A stretch of DNA of 64,000 nt from Bacteroidota bacterium (GTDB lineage: Bacteria; Bacteroidota; Bacteroidia; Chitinophagales; Chitinophagaceae), in the NCBI GenBank assembly GCA_016868855.1, contig VGFP01000003.1, positions 62,001-126,000 on the forward strand, in the 5' to 3' direction. Of the stretch, positions 1 to 8,318 are shown in pieces. Within the stretch, counting starts at the first letter, position 1; every line of letters starts with the position of its first letter. The notes under the pieces are model-generated. The model saw only the letters and a program-made list of their open reading frames with translations, had not been told where the DNA came from and ran no database searches. Position numbers and translations under genes: made by a program.

Positions 1-165
1 GCTTTTTGATAATTTATAGGCCAGCGTTCCTGTACTGCTGTATACTGCCAAGAGACTCACCAACGTCAACAATACAACCAAGGTCCATATGACTTTGTCA
101 CCCTTGGTTCTTTTCGAAATGCTCGAAAGTGAATATTGCTTGATATCGATTCCTTCTGCTTGCAT
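1..165 (-). CDS. ftsW: FtsW, peptidoglycan glycosyltransferase of the divisome (5' part only)
   Basis: Only the first 55 codons lie in the window; the gene runs off the left edge. The reading begins MQAEGIDIK, then a basic stretch (SKRTKGDKV) followed by a hydrophobic helix ending in LLAVYSSTGTLAY. This matches the cytoplasmic tail and first membrane segment of SEDS-family proteins, where the 'VYSSTG' type motif ends TM1. FtsW polymerises septal glycan strands from lipid II together with the FtsI transpeptidase encoded in this cluster. The ATG is 3 nt downstream of the murD stop on the minus strand, so the two are co-transcribed. The call rests on this short stretch plus cluster order; RodA is the alternative family member but would not be expected here. 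Confidence 0.85.
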   Translation of the reverse strand, partial: MQAEGIDIKQYSLSSISKRTKGDKVIWTLVVLLTLVSLLAVYSSTGTLAYKLSKS

Positions 166-168
166 ATT

Positions 169-1506
169 TTATAATTCCTTCACTGCTTTTTTAAATTGTT
201 GACCTCTGTCCTCATAGTTCTTGAATAAATCAAAGCTTGCACAAGCTGGACTGAGCAATACAACATCTCCTTTTTGTGAGACCTCATAAGCTCTTTTTAC
301 AGCATCTTCTGCAGTAGCTGTATCAATTATTTTTCCTACAACACCATCAAAGACTGCATGGATTTTAGAATTATCAACCCCCATGCATACAATTGCTTTC
401 ACTTTTTCTGCAACCATGTCTTTGATCAATTCATAATCATTTCCCTTGTCAACGCCCCCCAAAATCAGTGTCACAGGTTTTTCCATGCTTTCCAATGCGA
501 ACCATGTACTGTTTACATTGGTAGCTTTTGAATCATTGATAAAATCAATTCCCCTTACAGTTGCAACCATTTCCATGCGATGTTCAAGGCTCTCAAAGGA
601 TGCGACTGCATCTCTTATTTTCTCTTTACGTATGCCAATCACAGATCCTGCAACTGCTGCTGCCATGGAATTGTACTGATTGTGCTTTCCTTTGAGTGCG
701 AAATCAAAAATGCTCATGGAAAATGAATCACCGTGGGATAGAGTCATTTTACCGTCCTTGATGTGTGCTCCTTTTGGCATTTCTCTTTGCATACTGATGG
801 GGAGTGTTTTAGAATGAATGGGGTAATGAGTAAGTTGAGCAGCAGTTACAGGATCGTCGGCATTGTAAATGAAGAAATCCAGTGCTGTTTGATTCTTTGT
901 GATATTGAATTTTGAACGTATATATTTATTGAAATCATAATCATATCTGTCCAAATGATCTTCAGTGATATTGGTAAGCACCGCAACATCTGGCCTGAAG
1001 GATATGATATCATCCAATTGGAAACTGCTTATTTCAACCACATACAATGGCTTGGGGTCGATGGCCATTTGCCGAGCGATGGAATTGCCTATATTCCCCA
1101 CCAGCGCACAATCCATGCCGCCTTTTTTACAGATTTGATAAATAAGTGATGTGGTGGTTGTTTTACCGTTGCTGCCCGTGATGCCGATGATTTTACTATT
1201 CCCTTTGTGACGGTATGCCAATTCCATCTCACTAATGATCTGAATGCCCTGCTGTACAATCTTTTTTACTATTTCAGTTTTATGGGAGATACCCGGACTC
1301 TTCATCACTACCAATGCATCCAGCATTCTTGTATAATCATGTGAACCTTGTTCGAACTCTATTTGATTTTCTAAAAGTTCCTTTTCAAAATGTGGTTGGA
1401 TTTTTCCGCCATCAGATACGAACACATCATACCCCTGTTGTTTGCACAACAAGGCAGCGCCTAATCCGCTTTCACCTGCTCCCAATATGACAATCTTTTT
1501 ACTCAT
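169..1506 (-). CDS. murD: UDP-N-acetylmuramoyl-L-alanine--D-glutamate ligase
   Basis: Cytoplasmic ATP-dependent ligase that adds D-glutamate to UDP-MurNAc-L-Ala, the second amino-acid step of peptidoglycan precursor synthesis. The protein has 445 residues, normal for MurD. An N-terminal nucleotide-fold domain starts with VILGAGESGLGAA. The ATP-binding P-loop GSNGKTT lies at residues 111-117. The central domain contains ITEDHLDRY, and the C-terminal domain has LILGGVDKGNDY and LLSPACASFDLF, typical of MurD rather than MurC, MurE or MurF. It sits 2 nt after mraY and 3 nt before ftsW, inside the dcw operon. Nothing is missing or truncated. Confidence 0.97.
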   Translation of the reverse strand: MSKKIVILGAGESGLGAALLCKQQGYDVFVSDGGKIQPHFEKELLENQIEFEQGSHDYTRMLDALVVMKSPGISHKTEIVKKIVQQGIQIISEMELAYRHKGNSKIIGITGSNGKTTTTSLIYQICKKGGMDCALVGNIGNSIARQMAIDPKPLYVVEISSFQLDDIISFRPDVAVLTNITEDHLDRYDYDFNKYIRSKFNITKNQTALDFFIYNADDPVTAAQLTHYPIHSKTLPISMQREMPKGAHIKDGKMTLSHGDSFSMSIFDFALKGKHNQYNSMAAAVAGSVIGIRKEKIRDAVASFESLEHRMEMVATVRGIDFINDSKATNVNSTWFALESMEKPVTLILGGVDKGNDYELIKDMVAEKVKAIVCMGVDNSKIHAVFDGVVGKIIDTATAEDAVKRAYEVSQKGDVVLLSPACASFDLFKNYEDRGQQFKKAVKEL

Positions 1507-1508
1507 TC

Positions 1509-2780
1509 TTATCTCATCTTTAATGACATAACAGCAAATACCACAAACAACAAAGTGATGATCCAGAATCGCAGTGCTATCTTGCTTTCATGGTATCCCT
1601 TTTTTTGAAAATGATGATGCAAGGGGCTCATCAAAAAAACCCTTCTTCCTTCACCATATTTTTTCTTTGTGTATTTGAAGTAGCTTACCTGAATAATTAC
1701 GCTCAGATTTTCTACCAGAAAAACAGCACAGAAAATGGGAATGAGCAATTCTTTTCTAACCATGATGGCAAGAGAGGCAATGATTCCACCCAAAGCAAGA
1801 CTTCCGGTATCTCCCATGAAAACCTGGGCGGGATATGTATTGTACCACAAGAAACCGATACAGGCACCTATCATTGCAGCGATAAATATGGATACCTCAC
1901 CCAAATTGGGTATGTACATAATGTTCAGGTAATCAGCAAAAATGAGATTTCCGCTTGCGTATGCAAACAAAGCAAGACAAACACCAATGATAGCAGAAAC
2001 TCCCGTAGCGAGTCCGTCCAACCCGTCTGTTATATTGGCTCCATTCGAAACAGCTGTTACGATAAAGATGATTACCAACATGTACACAACCCAACCATAC
2101 TGTCGCAAACTTGCCGGTAGCAATCTTGCATAGTTGAATTCATGATTTTTAATAAAGGGGATTGTTGTTACTGGTTCATTTGCCTTAACAAAATATCTCT
2201 CTCCGCCCTGAAACTTTACCACAGTTGCATTGGCTGGCTTGCTCATACCCTTGTATTCACGCATGACTTTTACATTGTCATTGAACAACAATGTTACACT
2301 GATGATCACACCCAACCCAACTTGTCCCAGTACCTTGAACCAACCTGCCAATCCATCTTTATCCCCTTTTTTATAAGGAATTCCTTGCTCCTGTGAGAGT
2401 CTTTTTGCCCTTAGCTTCAGATAATCGTCAACAAAACCAACCAGTCCAAGCCAAACTGTGCTGAGCAGCAACAACTTGATATATACCTTATCCAAATTGG
2501 CAAACAACAATGTTGGAATCAATATTCCCAGCAGGATGATGAATCCCCCCATTGTTGGAGTTCCTTTCTTTTGCTCTTCGCCTTGCAATCCCAATTCACG
2601 TACACTTTCTCCAACCTGTCTTTTTTGCAGAAAAAGAATGACTCGTTTACCATAAACAAGCGTGATGAACAATGAAAGCAAGATGGCCATCATAGACCTG
2701 AAAGTGATGAACTGAAAAATTCCCATACCGGGTATTTTCAATCCTTCGCTCTGCAACCATTGGTATAAGTGATACAACAT
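1509..2780 (-). CDS. mraY: Phospho-N-acetylmuramoyl-pentapeptide-transferase
   Basis: Integral membrane enzyme that transfers phospho-MurNAc-pentapeptide to undecaprenyl phosphate, making lipid I. At 423 residues it is longer than the roughly 360 of enterobacterial MraY. The extra length is a loop after the early membrane segments (about residues 170-230, containing KPANATVVKFQGGERYF), which I believe is common in Bacteroidota MraY. Family motifs are present: GFVDDYLKL (first aspartate motif), NITDGLDGLATG, FMGDTGSLALGG and the C-terminal MSPLHHHFQKKG. About ten hydrophobic segments are visible. It lies 6 nt after murE and 2 nt before murD in the dcw operon. Confidence 0.97.
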   Translation of the reverse strand: MLYHLYQWLQSEGLKIPGMGIFQFITFRSMMAILLSLFITLVYGKRVILFLQKRQVGESVRELGLQGEEQKKGTPTMGGFIILLGILIPTLLFANLDKVYIKLLLLSTVWLGLVGFVDDYLKLRAKRLSQEQGIPYKKGDKDGLAGWFKVLGQVGLGVIISVTLLFNDNVKVMREYKGMSKPANATVVKFQGGERYFVKANEPVTTIPFIKNHEFNYARLLPASLRQYGWVVYMLVIIFIVTAVSNGANITDGLDGLATGVSAIIGVCLALFAYASGNLIFADYLNIMYIPNLGEVSIFIAAMIGACIGFLWYNTYPAQVFMGDTGSLALGGIIASLAIMVRKELLIPIFCAVFLVENLSVIIQVSYFKYTKKKYGEGRRVFLMSPLHHHFQKKGYHESKIALRFWIITLLFVVFAVMSLKMR

Positions 2781-2786
2781 ATTTGC

Positions 2787-4253
2787 CTATTTATCTAATT
2801 CTTTGAATGCTTCCAATAAAACTGCTTTGTCATCAAAGGGAAATTTCACACCCTTTACCTCCTGGAATTTTTCATGTCCCTTCCCTGCTACCAAAATGAT
2901 GTCATCTTTCCTGGCAAGCATAACAGCCATTCTGATGGCTTCTCGTCTGTCTTCAACTGTGACAACTTTTTTAAGCAGATCAATCGTCATATCCTCTTTC
3001 ATCTCGATCAAAATCTGCGACGGATTTTCTGTTCTCGGATTGTCTGAGGTCAGAATTGCCTTGGTGCTATACATGGCTGCAGTTGCACCCATTACTTTAC
3101 GCTTTGTCTTATCTCTGTTACCTCCACAACCAACAACTGTAATAACCTGCTCATAACCTTTTTGGAGCTTTTTGATTGTTGTCAATACGTTTAGCAATGC
3201 ATCGGGTGTATGTGCATAATCAATAATCCCTATGACACCATCCTGTGGCGAGAGCGACCAGTCGAACCTGCCTTCAGCTCCATGCAAATTGGACATGACC
3301 CTCAAAACTTCCTGCTTATCCAATCCAAGTGAAACTGCAGTTCCGTAAACTGCCAGCAGATTATAAGCATTGAATTCTCCAATCAATCTGAACATCACCT
3401 CCTGATCATTGATCAACATATGGAGTCCCATGATGCTGTTGTCTATGATCTTCCCCTTGAAATCAGCAGCGTTTTTCAAGCTGTAGGAATATTTTTTGGC
3501 TGCAGTATTTTGCAGCATGTAGCTTCCATTTTTATCATCCTCATTGGTAATGCAGAAGGATGCAGCTGTTAGTTGATCAAAAAACATTTTTTTGACTCTT
3601 CTGTATTCATCAAATGTTTTATGGTAGTCCAAATGATCATGGGTAATATTGGTGAATACTGCCCCGGTGAAATGCAATCCACTGATCCTTTGTTGGTGAA
3701 TGGCATGGCTGCTGACTTCCATGAATACATATTCGCAACCTGCATCCGACATTTGATGCAGGAGTTGGTTGAGGGATGCCACATCGGGTGTGGTATGGGT
3801 AGCAGCAAGTATTTGATCATTGATCCTGTTGTGTACGGTGGAAATCAGTCCAACCGAAATTCCCAACTCTCTGCTGAGATTGAAGAGCACAGTGGCAACG
3901 GTAGTTTTACCATTTGTTCCTGTTATACCAATCAACTTCAATGATTGGGTAGGATATCCATAAAATGCATGACAGATCATCCCAGCTGCTTTTGCAGCAT
4001 CATTGGTTTGTACATAGGTAACATGGGGGACTGTTTCTGCGGGAAGATTTTCACATACAATGGCAACAGCACCTGAAGCAATGGCGTCAGATATAAACAG
4101 ATGTCCATCGCCTGCAACTCCCTTCACTGCAATAAAACAAGACCCTTTTTGTATGCGTCTTGAATCTATTTCAACAGATAATACAGGAATATCAGTATGA
4201 CCGATAATAGTCTGTAAATTGATTTTATATAATATGTCCTGAAATGGCCTCAT
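2787..4253 (-). CDS. murE: UDP-MurNAc-tripeptide ligase (meso-DAP type)
   Basis: Adds the third residue of the stem peptide to UDP-MurNAc-L-Ala-D-Glu. The 488-residue protein has the Mur ligase P-loop GTNGKT at residues 112-117, NITHDHLDYH in the central domain and the substrate-specificity motif DNPR at 404-407. DNPR is the established signature for meso-diaminopimelate-adding MurE, so a DAP-type peptidoglycan is predicted. The start codon overlaps the last base of the ftsI stop (both include position 4253), a sign of translational coupling. Confidence 0.97.
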   Translation of the reverse strand: MRPFQDILYKINLQTIIGHTDIPVLSVEIDSRRIQKGSCFIAVKGVAGDGHLFISDAIASGAVAIVCENLPAETVPHVTYVQTNDAAKAAGMICHAFYGYPTQSLKLIGITGTNGKTTVATVLFNLSRELGISVGLISTVHNRINDQILAATHTTPDVASLNQLLHQMSDAGCEYVFMEVSSHAIHQQRISGLHFTGAVFTNITHDHLDYHKTFDEYRRVKKMFFDQLTAASFCITNEDDKNGSYMLQNTAAKKYSYSLKNAADFKGKIIDNSIMGLHMLINDQEVMFRLIGEFNAYNLLAVYGTAVSLGLDKQEVLRVMSNLHGAEGRFDWSLSPQDGVIGIIDYAHTPDALLNVLTTIKKLQKGYEQVITVVGCGGNRDKTKRKVMGATAAMYSTKAILTSDNPRTENPSQILIEMKEDMTIDLLKKVVTVEDRREAIRMAVMLARKDDIILVAGKGHEKFQEVKGVKFPFDDKAVLLEAFKELDK

Positions 4254-6355
4254 CAGGGTATATCTATTTTAGATCCGAGATTTAAATACACTGTCTGACC
4301 TTTTTGAAGTGCCGATCCTGCAGGAATGGATTGTGAAACAACTTTCCCCTTTCCGTATGCAACAACTTGCACTTCTTGGTTCTCCAAAATTTCCAATGCA
4401 TCTTTCAATCCATAACCATTCAGATCTGGCATTGTGCCAGAAGAAATACGGTTTGATACGTATTGCATCCTCGCATCCTTTTTATTGGCATCCATTTTTT
4501 GTGTAATCAGCCTGTGATCAGATGGATTGCCTTTGGTCGATTTGCGCATTGTATCAATCAATACTGGATGCCTGTAGTACTTATATAAATCACGATCGAT
4601 GGTATACAGTTTATTGGCAATGGTTCTGAACACGGGACCTGCAATCTGTGCACCGTAATACCTCGGAGCAAATGGTTTGTTTTTGATAACTACAATGCAC
4701 GAATATTTTGGAGCATCTGCTGGAAAATATCCAGCGAAGGATGATTGATAAATATGCTCTGTGTACCCCTTGTTTCCGTTTGCCACCTGGGCGGTACCTG
4801 TTTTTCCAGCAATTGGAAAATTGGGATCAAATAAACTTTTAGCTGTCCCCGCAAGAACAACACCTTCTAAACATGTTTTCAATTGATCGAGTGTCTTCTG
4901 ACTGCATATGGAATCATTCAACACAACAGGTCCATATGATTTGATGCTCAATCCGTCTTTCATGATGGCATTGACCAAATACGGTTTCATCATTTTCCCT
5001 TTGTTGGCTACAGTGTTGTAAACCATCAGGGTCTGCAGTGGTGAAATGGCAATGGAGTAACCAAATCCCATCCAAGGAAGTGAAACATTGCTCCAATATT
5101 TACTACCCGGACGCGGAATGGATGGCTTGGATTCTCCTATGAGATCAATTCCAGTTGGCTTGTGCAATTGAAGCTTCTCAAGATTTGCAATGAATTTCGA
5201 TGGATTTCTTCCGTAATAATTAACCGCCAGTTTTGCCATTCCTACATTTGAGCTCAGTTCAAATGCCTGCTGATAGGTCACATCCGTATGATGATGACGT
5301 TCACTGTCCCAAACTGTCCTTCCGCTGTACTCCCATTTTCCCCCTTCGATGTTTACATGATTAGATAGGCTGATAAATTGATCATCCAGCGCAGAAAGCA
5401 TTGTGATCAATTTGAAGGTTGATCCCGGTTCAGATCTTGTAATTGCATAGTTCATATCCTCAGCATAACTGCCGTCTGGCTGTCTGCCAAGATTTGCAAT
5501 GGCTTTTATTTTACCAGTTTTCACCTCCATTACAATACAGGTGCCATTCGTACATTCATTCTCTGTCATCACTTTCAACAAGGCCTGTTCAGCGATATCC
5601 TGAATGTTTACATCAAGGGTTGTAACAATATCTTTTCCATTATCAGGTTCAATTTCAGAACCTTCAACCGGAACAAATGCACCGCCTGCAATTCTTCTGA
5701 CCAATCTCTTGCCTGTAACCCCTTTCAACAAGCTATCATATGTTTTTTCGAGTCCAACATTCTTGGTAACCATATTGCCTGTGGAATCTATGTACTCGCG
5801 GGAGAGTCCGATTGTTCTGTTTGCCAACAAACCAAACGGTGCCAATCTTTTCTCTTTTTCAATGAAAATGAAACCGTTTTTATTTTTATTTTTCTTGATA
5901 AAGCCTATACTTCTTAAAGACTGATACTGGTTGAAATCGATGTTCCTGGTCAGGAGATGATACCTGTCTTGCCTGTTGTAAACATCCATCAACTCACGCT
6001 TGTATTCGATCTCTGATTTTTCACCAACGATTGCAGAAAGATGATAGGCCAGACTGTCAAGGTGTTGTTTCAACCTTTCACCATTTTTTTCTTGGATGCC
6101 CTGTGCCCCGAAATCCAGATAAATATCAAAGAACGGTATTGAGCTGCTGAGCATTCGTCGATCTTCACTGTAAATGGTTCCTCGCTCTGCATCCATTTCT
6201 CTGTACTCTAAATGCAGACTATCGCTCAGCGAACGCCAATATGCACCTTCAGCATTTTGAATGTAAAATGCTTTTGCAAAAATGCATACCCCCAACACCA
6301 ACATCATGATGTATATGAGGTAACTGCGCCACAATATGTCTTTTTTTGTTTCCAA
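4253..6355 (-). CDS. ftsI: Penicillin-binding protein 3-type transpeptidase with PASTA domain
   Basis: Class B PBP that crosslinks septal peptidoglycan. The 700-residue protein has one N-terminal membrane anchor (residues about 10-30, YLIYIMMLVLGVCIF), a dimerisation/pedestal domain beginning DAERGTIYSEDRR, and a transpeptidase domain with all three catalytic motifs: STFK (nucleophile Ser312, Lys315), SSN at 368-370 and KTG at 518-520. The last 65 or so residues (MPDLNGYGLKDALEIL ... GSALQKGQTVYLNLG) form one PASTA domain. C-terminal PASTA on the division PBP occurs in Bacteroidota and Firmicutes. It follows ftsL by 12 nt and overlaps murE by one base. Confidence 0.95.
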   Translation of the reverse strand: METKKDILWRSYLIYIMMLVLGVCIFAKAFYIQNAEGAYWRSLSDSLHLEYREMDAERGTIYSEDRRMLSSSIPFFDIYLDFGAQGIQEKNGERLKQHLDSLAYHLSAIVGEKSEIEYKRELMDVYNRQDRYHLLTRNIDFNQYQSLRSIGFIKKNKNKNGFIFIEKEKRLAPFGLLANRTIGLSREYIDSTGNMVTKNVGLEKTYDSLLKGVTGKRLVRRIAGGAFVPVEGSEIEPDNGKDIVTTLDVNIQDIAEQALLKVMTENECTNGTCIVMEVKTGKIKAIANLGRQPDGSYAEDMNYAITRSEPGSTFKLITMLSALDDQFISLSNHVNIEGGKWEYSGRTVWDSERHHHTDVTYQQAFELSSNVGMAKLAVNYYGRNPSKFIANLEKLQLHKPTGIDLIGESKPSIPRPGSKYWSNVSLPWMGFGYSIAISPLQTLMVYNTVANKGKMMKPYLVNAIMKDGLSIKSYGPVVLNDSICSQKTLDQLKTCLEGVVLAGTAKSLFDPNFPIAGKTGTAQVANGNKGYTEHIYQSSFAGYFPADAPKYSCIVVIKNKPFAPRYYGAQIAGPVFRTIANKLYTIDRDLYKYYRHPVLIDTMRKSTKGNPSDHRLITQKMDANKKDARMQYVSNRISSGTMPDLNGYGLKDALEILENQEVQVVAYGKGKVVSQSIPAGSALQKGQTVYLNLGSKIDIP

Positions 6356-6367
6356 TTATTCGGAAGC

Positions 6368-6697
6368 TTATTTTGTTTTATTTGTTGTATCCTCCAATGT
6401 CATCGGAGGCTCTTTGATTTCTTTGATACCAAAAGGCTCTACGGCCTTCACCACCTCAGATTGCTTTGTCATGAACATCCAATCCTTTCGGATCATCTTG
6501 AACTCATACTGCAAGTCTTTCATCTCCCTTGAGGTTCTGTTGATGTCTTTGATGGCTCGCTCAGCATGATGTCCGTTGTATATATATGCTATAGCGAGTG
6601 CCGCCAAAAACAAGAAAAAATTTACATTTTTTACCAACCATGCTTGATTGATGAAAAACCACTTGTTCTCTCTGCTGTTTATTTTCTTCTCGTTCAT
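6368..6697 (-). CDS. ftsL: FtsL-like bitopic division protein
   Basis: A 109-residue small protein with a charged cytoplasmic tail (NEKKINSRENK), one membrane helix (about residues 24-42, VNFFLFLAALAIAYIYNG) and a periplasmic heptad-like segment (AERAIKDINRTSREMKDLQYEFKMI) suited to coiled-coil pairing. Sequence conservation of FtsL is weak, so the call depends on size, topology and position between rsmH and ftsI, where ftsL is normally found. It abuts rsmH directly (stop at 6698). The role would be a scaffold that regulates FtsWI activity. It could formally be another small anchor protein. Confidence 0.8.
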   Translation of the reverse strand: MNEKKINSRENKWFFINQAWLVKNVNFFLFLAALAIAYIYNGHHAERAIKDINRTSREMKDLQYEFKMIRKDWMFMTKQSEVVKAVEPFGIKEIKEPPMTLEDTTNKTK

Positions 6698-7612
6698 TTA
6701 CTTTTTTTCTGCAATCCTCAATCTTGCACTGCGGGATCTTGGATTTCTTTTTATTTCCTCTGCATAGGGTTCTATTGGTTTTTTTGATATTGGGCGCAAC
6801 GCACTCAACACTTTTGTACCAAATACAGGATCAATTTTTATTTGTTCCACATCACCCGTTTTGAAAAACTGTTTCACCACGCGGTCTTCGATGCTGTGAA
6901 AAGTGATGATGGCTATTCTTCCCCCAGGGACCAAAGCGTCAATAGATTGATGCAATAAATCTTTCAAAGCACCCAACTCATCGTTGACGGCCATTCGCAA
7001 TGCCTGAAAGACCTGTGCCAAATACTTATTGGGATTCCCCTTGATCACTGGCGCAATCACCGCCTTGAATTCATCAATGGTTTTAATGGACGCATGCAAG
7101 CAGTGTTCAAACAAGAGGACAGCCAAGGTTTTTGCATTGGATACTTCACCATATTCCTGGAAAATCCATTGGAGTTCAGATGCTGAAAGCCGCTGAATGA
7201 GTTGTGAAGCTGTCAGGTCATTCGATTGGTCCATGCGCATGTCTAGAGCAGCATCAAATCGTATCGAAAATCCACGGCTGGGTTCATCAAACTGGTGACT
7301 GCTTACACCCAAATCAGCGAGGATTCCATCAACATGAGAAATTTGGTGAAGGCGCAGAAATTTTGAAAGATGCCGGAAGTTGTGCGGAATGAACAAGATG
7401 CGGGTATCAGCAGGAATATTTTTTTTCGCATCTGCATCCTGATCAAAAGCAATCAACCTTCCATTTTCACTCAATTGACGAAGGATTTCCCTTGCATGTC
7501 CGCCTCCACCGAATGTACAGTCAACATACACCCCATCAGGCTTTATCTGCAATGCATCAACCGCCTCTTTCAGCAGTACCGGAACATGATAAGTTGAGTT
7601 TTCATCACTCAT
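6698..7612 (-). CDS. rsmH: 16S rRNA (cytosine-1402-N4)-methyltransferase
   Basis: SAM-dependent enzyme (MraW) that methylates N4 of C1402 in the 16S rRNA P-site. Visible motifs are YHVPVLLKEAVDAL at the N-terminus, VDCTFGGGGHAREIL (SAM-binding loop), ILADLGVSSHQFD and GGRIAIITFHSIEDR, with the basic C-terminus NPRSRSARLR. I chose the ATG at 7612 because it gives MSDENSTYHVPV, the usual family start, and an AAAGG ribosome-binding sequence lies about 10 nt upstream. The frame stays open to a TTG at 7648, and ATGs at 7645 and 7633 are alternatives. It follows mraZ in the dcw operon. Confidence 0.95.
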   Translation of the reverse strand: MSDENSTYHVPVLLKEAVDALQIKPDGVYVDCTFGGGGHAREILRQLSENGRLIAFDQDADAKKNIPADTRILFIPHNFRHLSKFLRLHQISHVDGILADLGVSSHQFDEPSRGFSIRFDAALDMRMDQSNDLTASQLIQRLSASELQWIFQEYGEVSNAKTLAVLLFEHCLHASIKTIDEFKAVIAPVIKGNPNKYLAQVFQALRMAVNDELGALKDLLHQSIDALVPGGRIAIITFHSIEDRVVKQFFKTGDVEQIKIDPVFGTKVLSALRPISKKPIEPYAEEIKRNPRSRSARLRIAEKK

Positions 7613-7658
7613 TTTTTGTTCACCTTTCTGCATGGGAGGCAACATCAATTTTAATTTT

Positions 7659-8117
7659 TCATTGTTGATCTTTCTTGGCCATCACTTCAGCAGCCAGGTT
7701 GCTGAAAGTTTCTGGAGAAAATTTTTCAAAGAACTGCTGATACTTATTTTTATCCCATATTTCCATTTTGTTGACTGCCGAAACCAAAACGATGTCCTTC
7801 TCCAATCCGGCATGCTCCATCAAGTTTTTAGGCAACAACATTCTCCCGGCACTGTCCAATTCTATCTGCATGGCCCCATTGAGAAAATATCTTCTAAACT
7901 CCCTGACCTTTGGATCGAAGTCATTCAGGTTGCTGATGGATTCGTAAAGTGGGTTCCAGCTTTTCAGCGGGTACATGGAAAGGCATTTTTCAAATCCACG
8001 ATTGATCACAAAAACCGGCAATTCCCCCTCAGGCAGCTGTTTTTTTATGCCTGCAGGCAGAAGAAACCTACCTTTGCTGTCAATTGTTGCCTCGTATTCG
8101 CCTATGAAACCTATCAT
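7659..8117 (-). CDS. mraZ: MraZ, transcriptional regulator of the dcw operon
   Basis: 152-residue protein of the MraZ/AbrB-like fold. Two tandem SpoVT/AbrB-like halves are visible: the first starts GEYEATIDSKGRFLLPAG and the second contains MQIELDSAGRMLLPKNL. Both carry the diagnostic D-[SA]-x-G-R-[FM]-LLP motif. MraZ binds short direct repeats upstream of its own gene and usually represses the dcw cluster. A matching 10-nt periodic repeat is present at 8143-8172. It is the first gene of the cluster here. Confidence 0.96.
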   Translation of the reverse strand: MIGFIGEYEATIDSKGRFLLPAGIKKQLPEGELPVFVINRGFEKCLSMYPLKSWNPLYESISNLNDFDPKVREFRRYFLNGAMQIELDSAGRMLLPKNLMEHAGLEKDIVLVSAVNKMEIWDKNKYQQFFEKFSPETFSNLAAEVMAKKDQQ

Positions 8118-8142
8118 TTACAGTTAGTTATGAAAAAAACAA

Positions 8143-8172
8143 TTATTGACACAAAATAACACAAATTCCCAC
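8143..8172 (-). promoter_or_regulatory. Putative MraZ operator: three 10-nt direct repeats upstream of mraZ
   Basis: On the minus strand three consecutive 10-mers begin with GTG: GTGGGAATTT, GTGTTATTTT, GTGTCAATAA. MraZ is known to bind TGGGN repeats spaced by 5 nt (10-nt period). The first copy matches exactly and the other two are degenerate. The third copy ends 25 nt before the mraZ ATG. The middle repeat also contains TTATTTTG, close to the Bacteroidota -7 element, which would place the operator over the promoter as expected for autorepression. Confidence 0.55.
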
Positions 8173-8318
8173 TTTCAGACCCAAATCAGCCAATCTATAT
8201 TTTTCCACAGCTGAAATGCAGTCTGGCATTGTATTTCAGAGATATTTGTATTCTTGGCTGTGCATATATCAATGTTAAATGTTAATAACAGGTGGATTAC
8301 CGCAAAATCTTGACAGAA

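Noticed and set aside
8118-8318. preQ1 riboswitch before queA
   Set aside because: No recognisable preQ1 stem-loop and A-rich tail; queA acts downstream of preQ1 and the region is explained by the mraZ promoter and a possible queA promoter.
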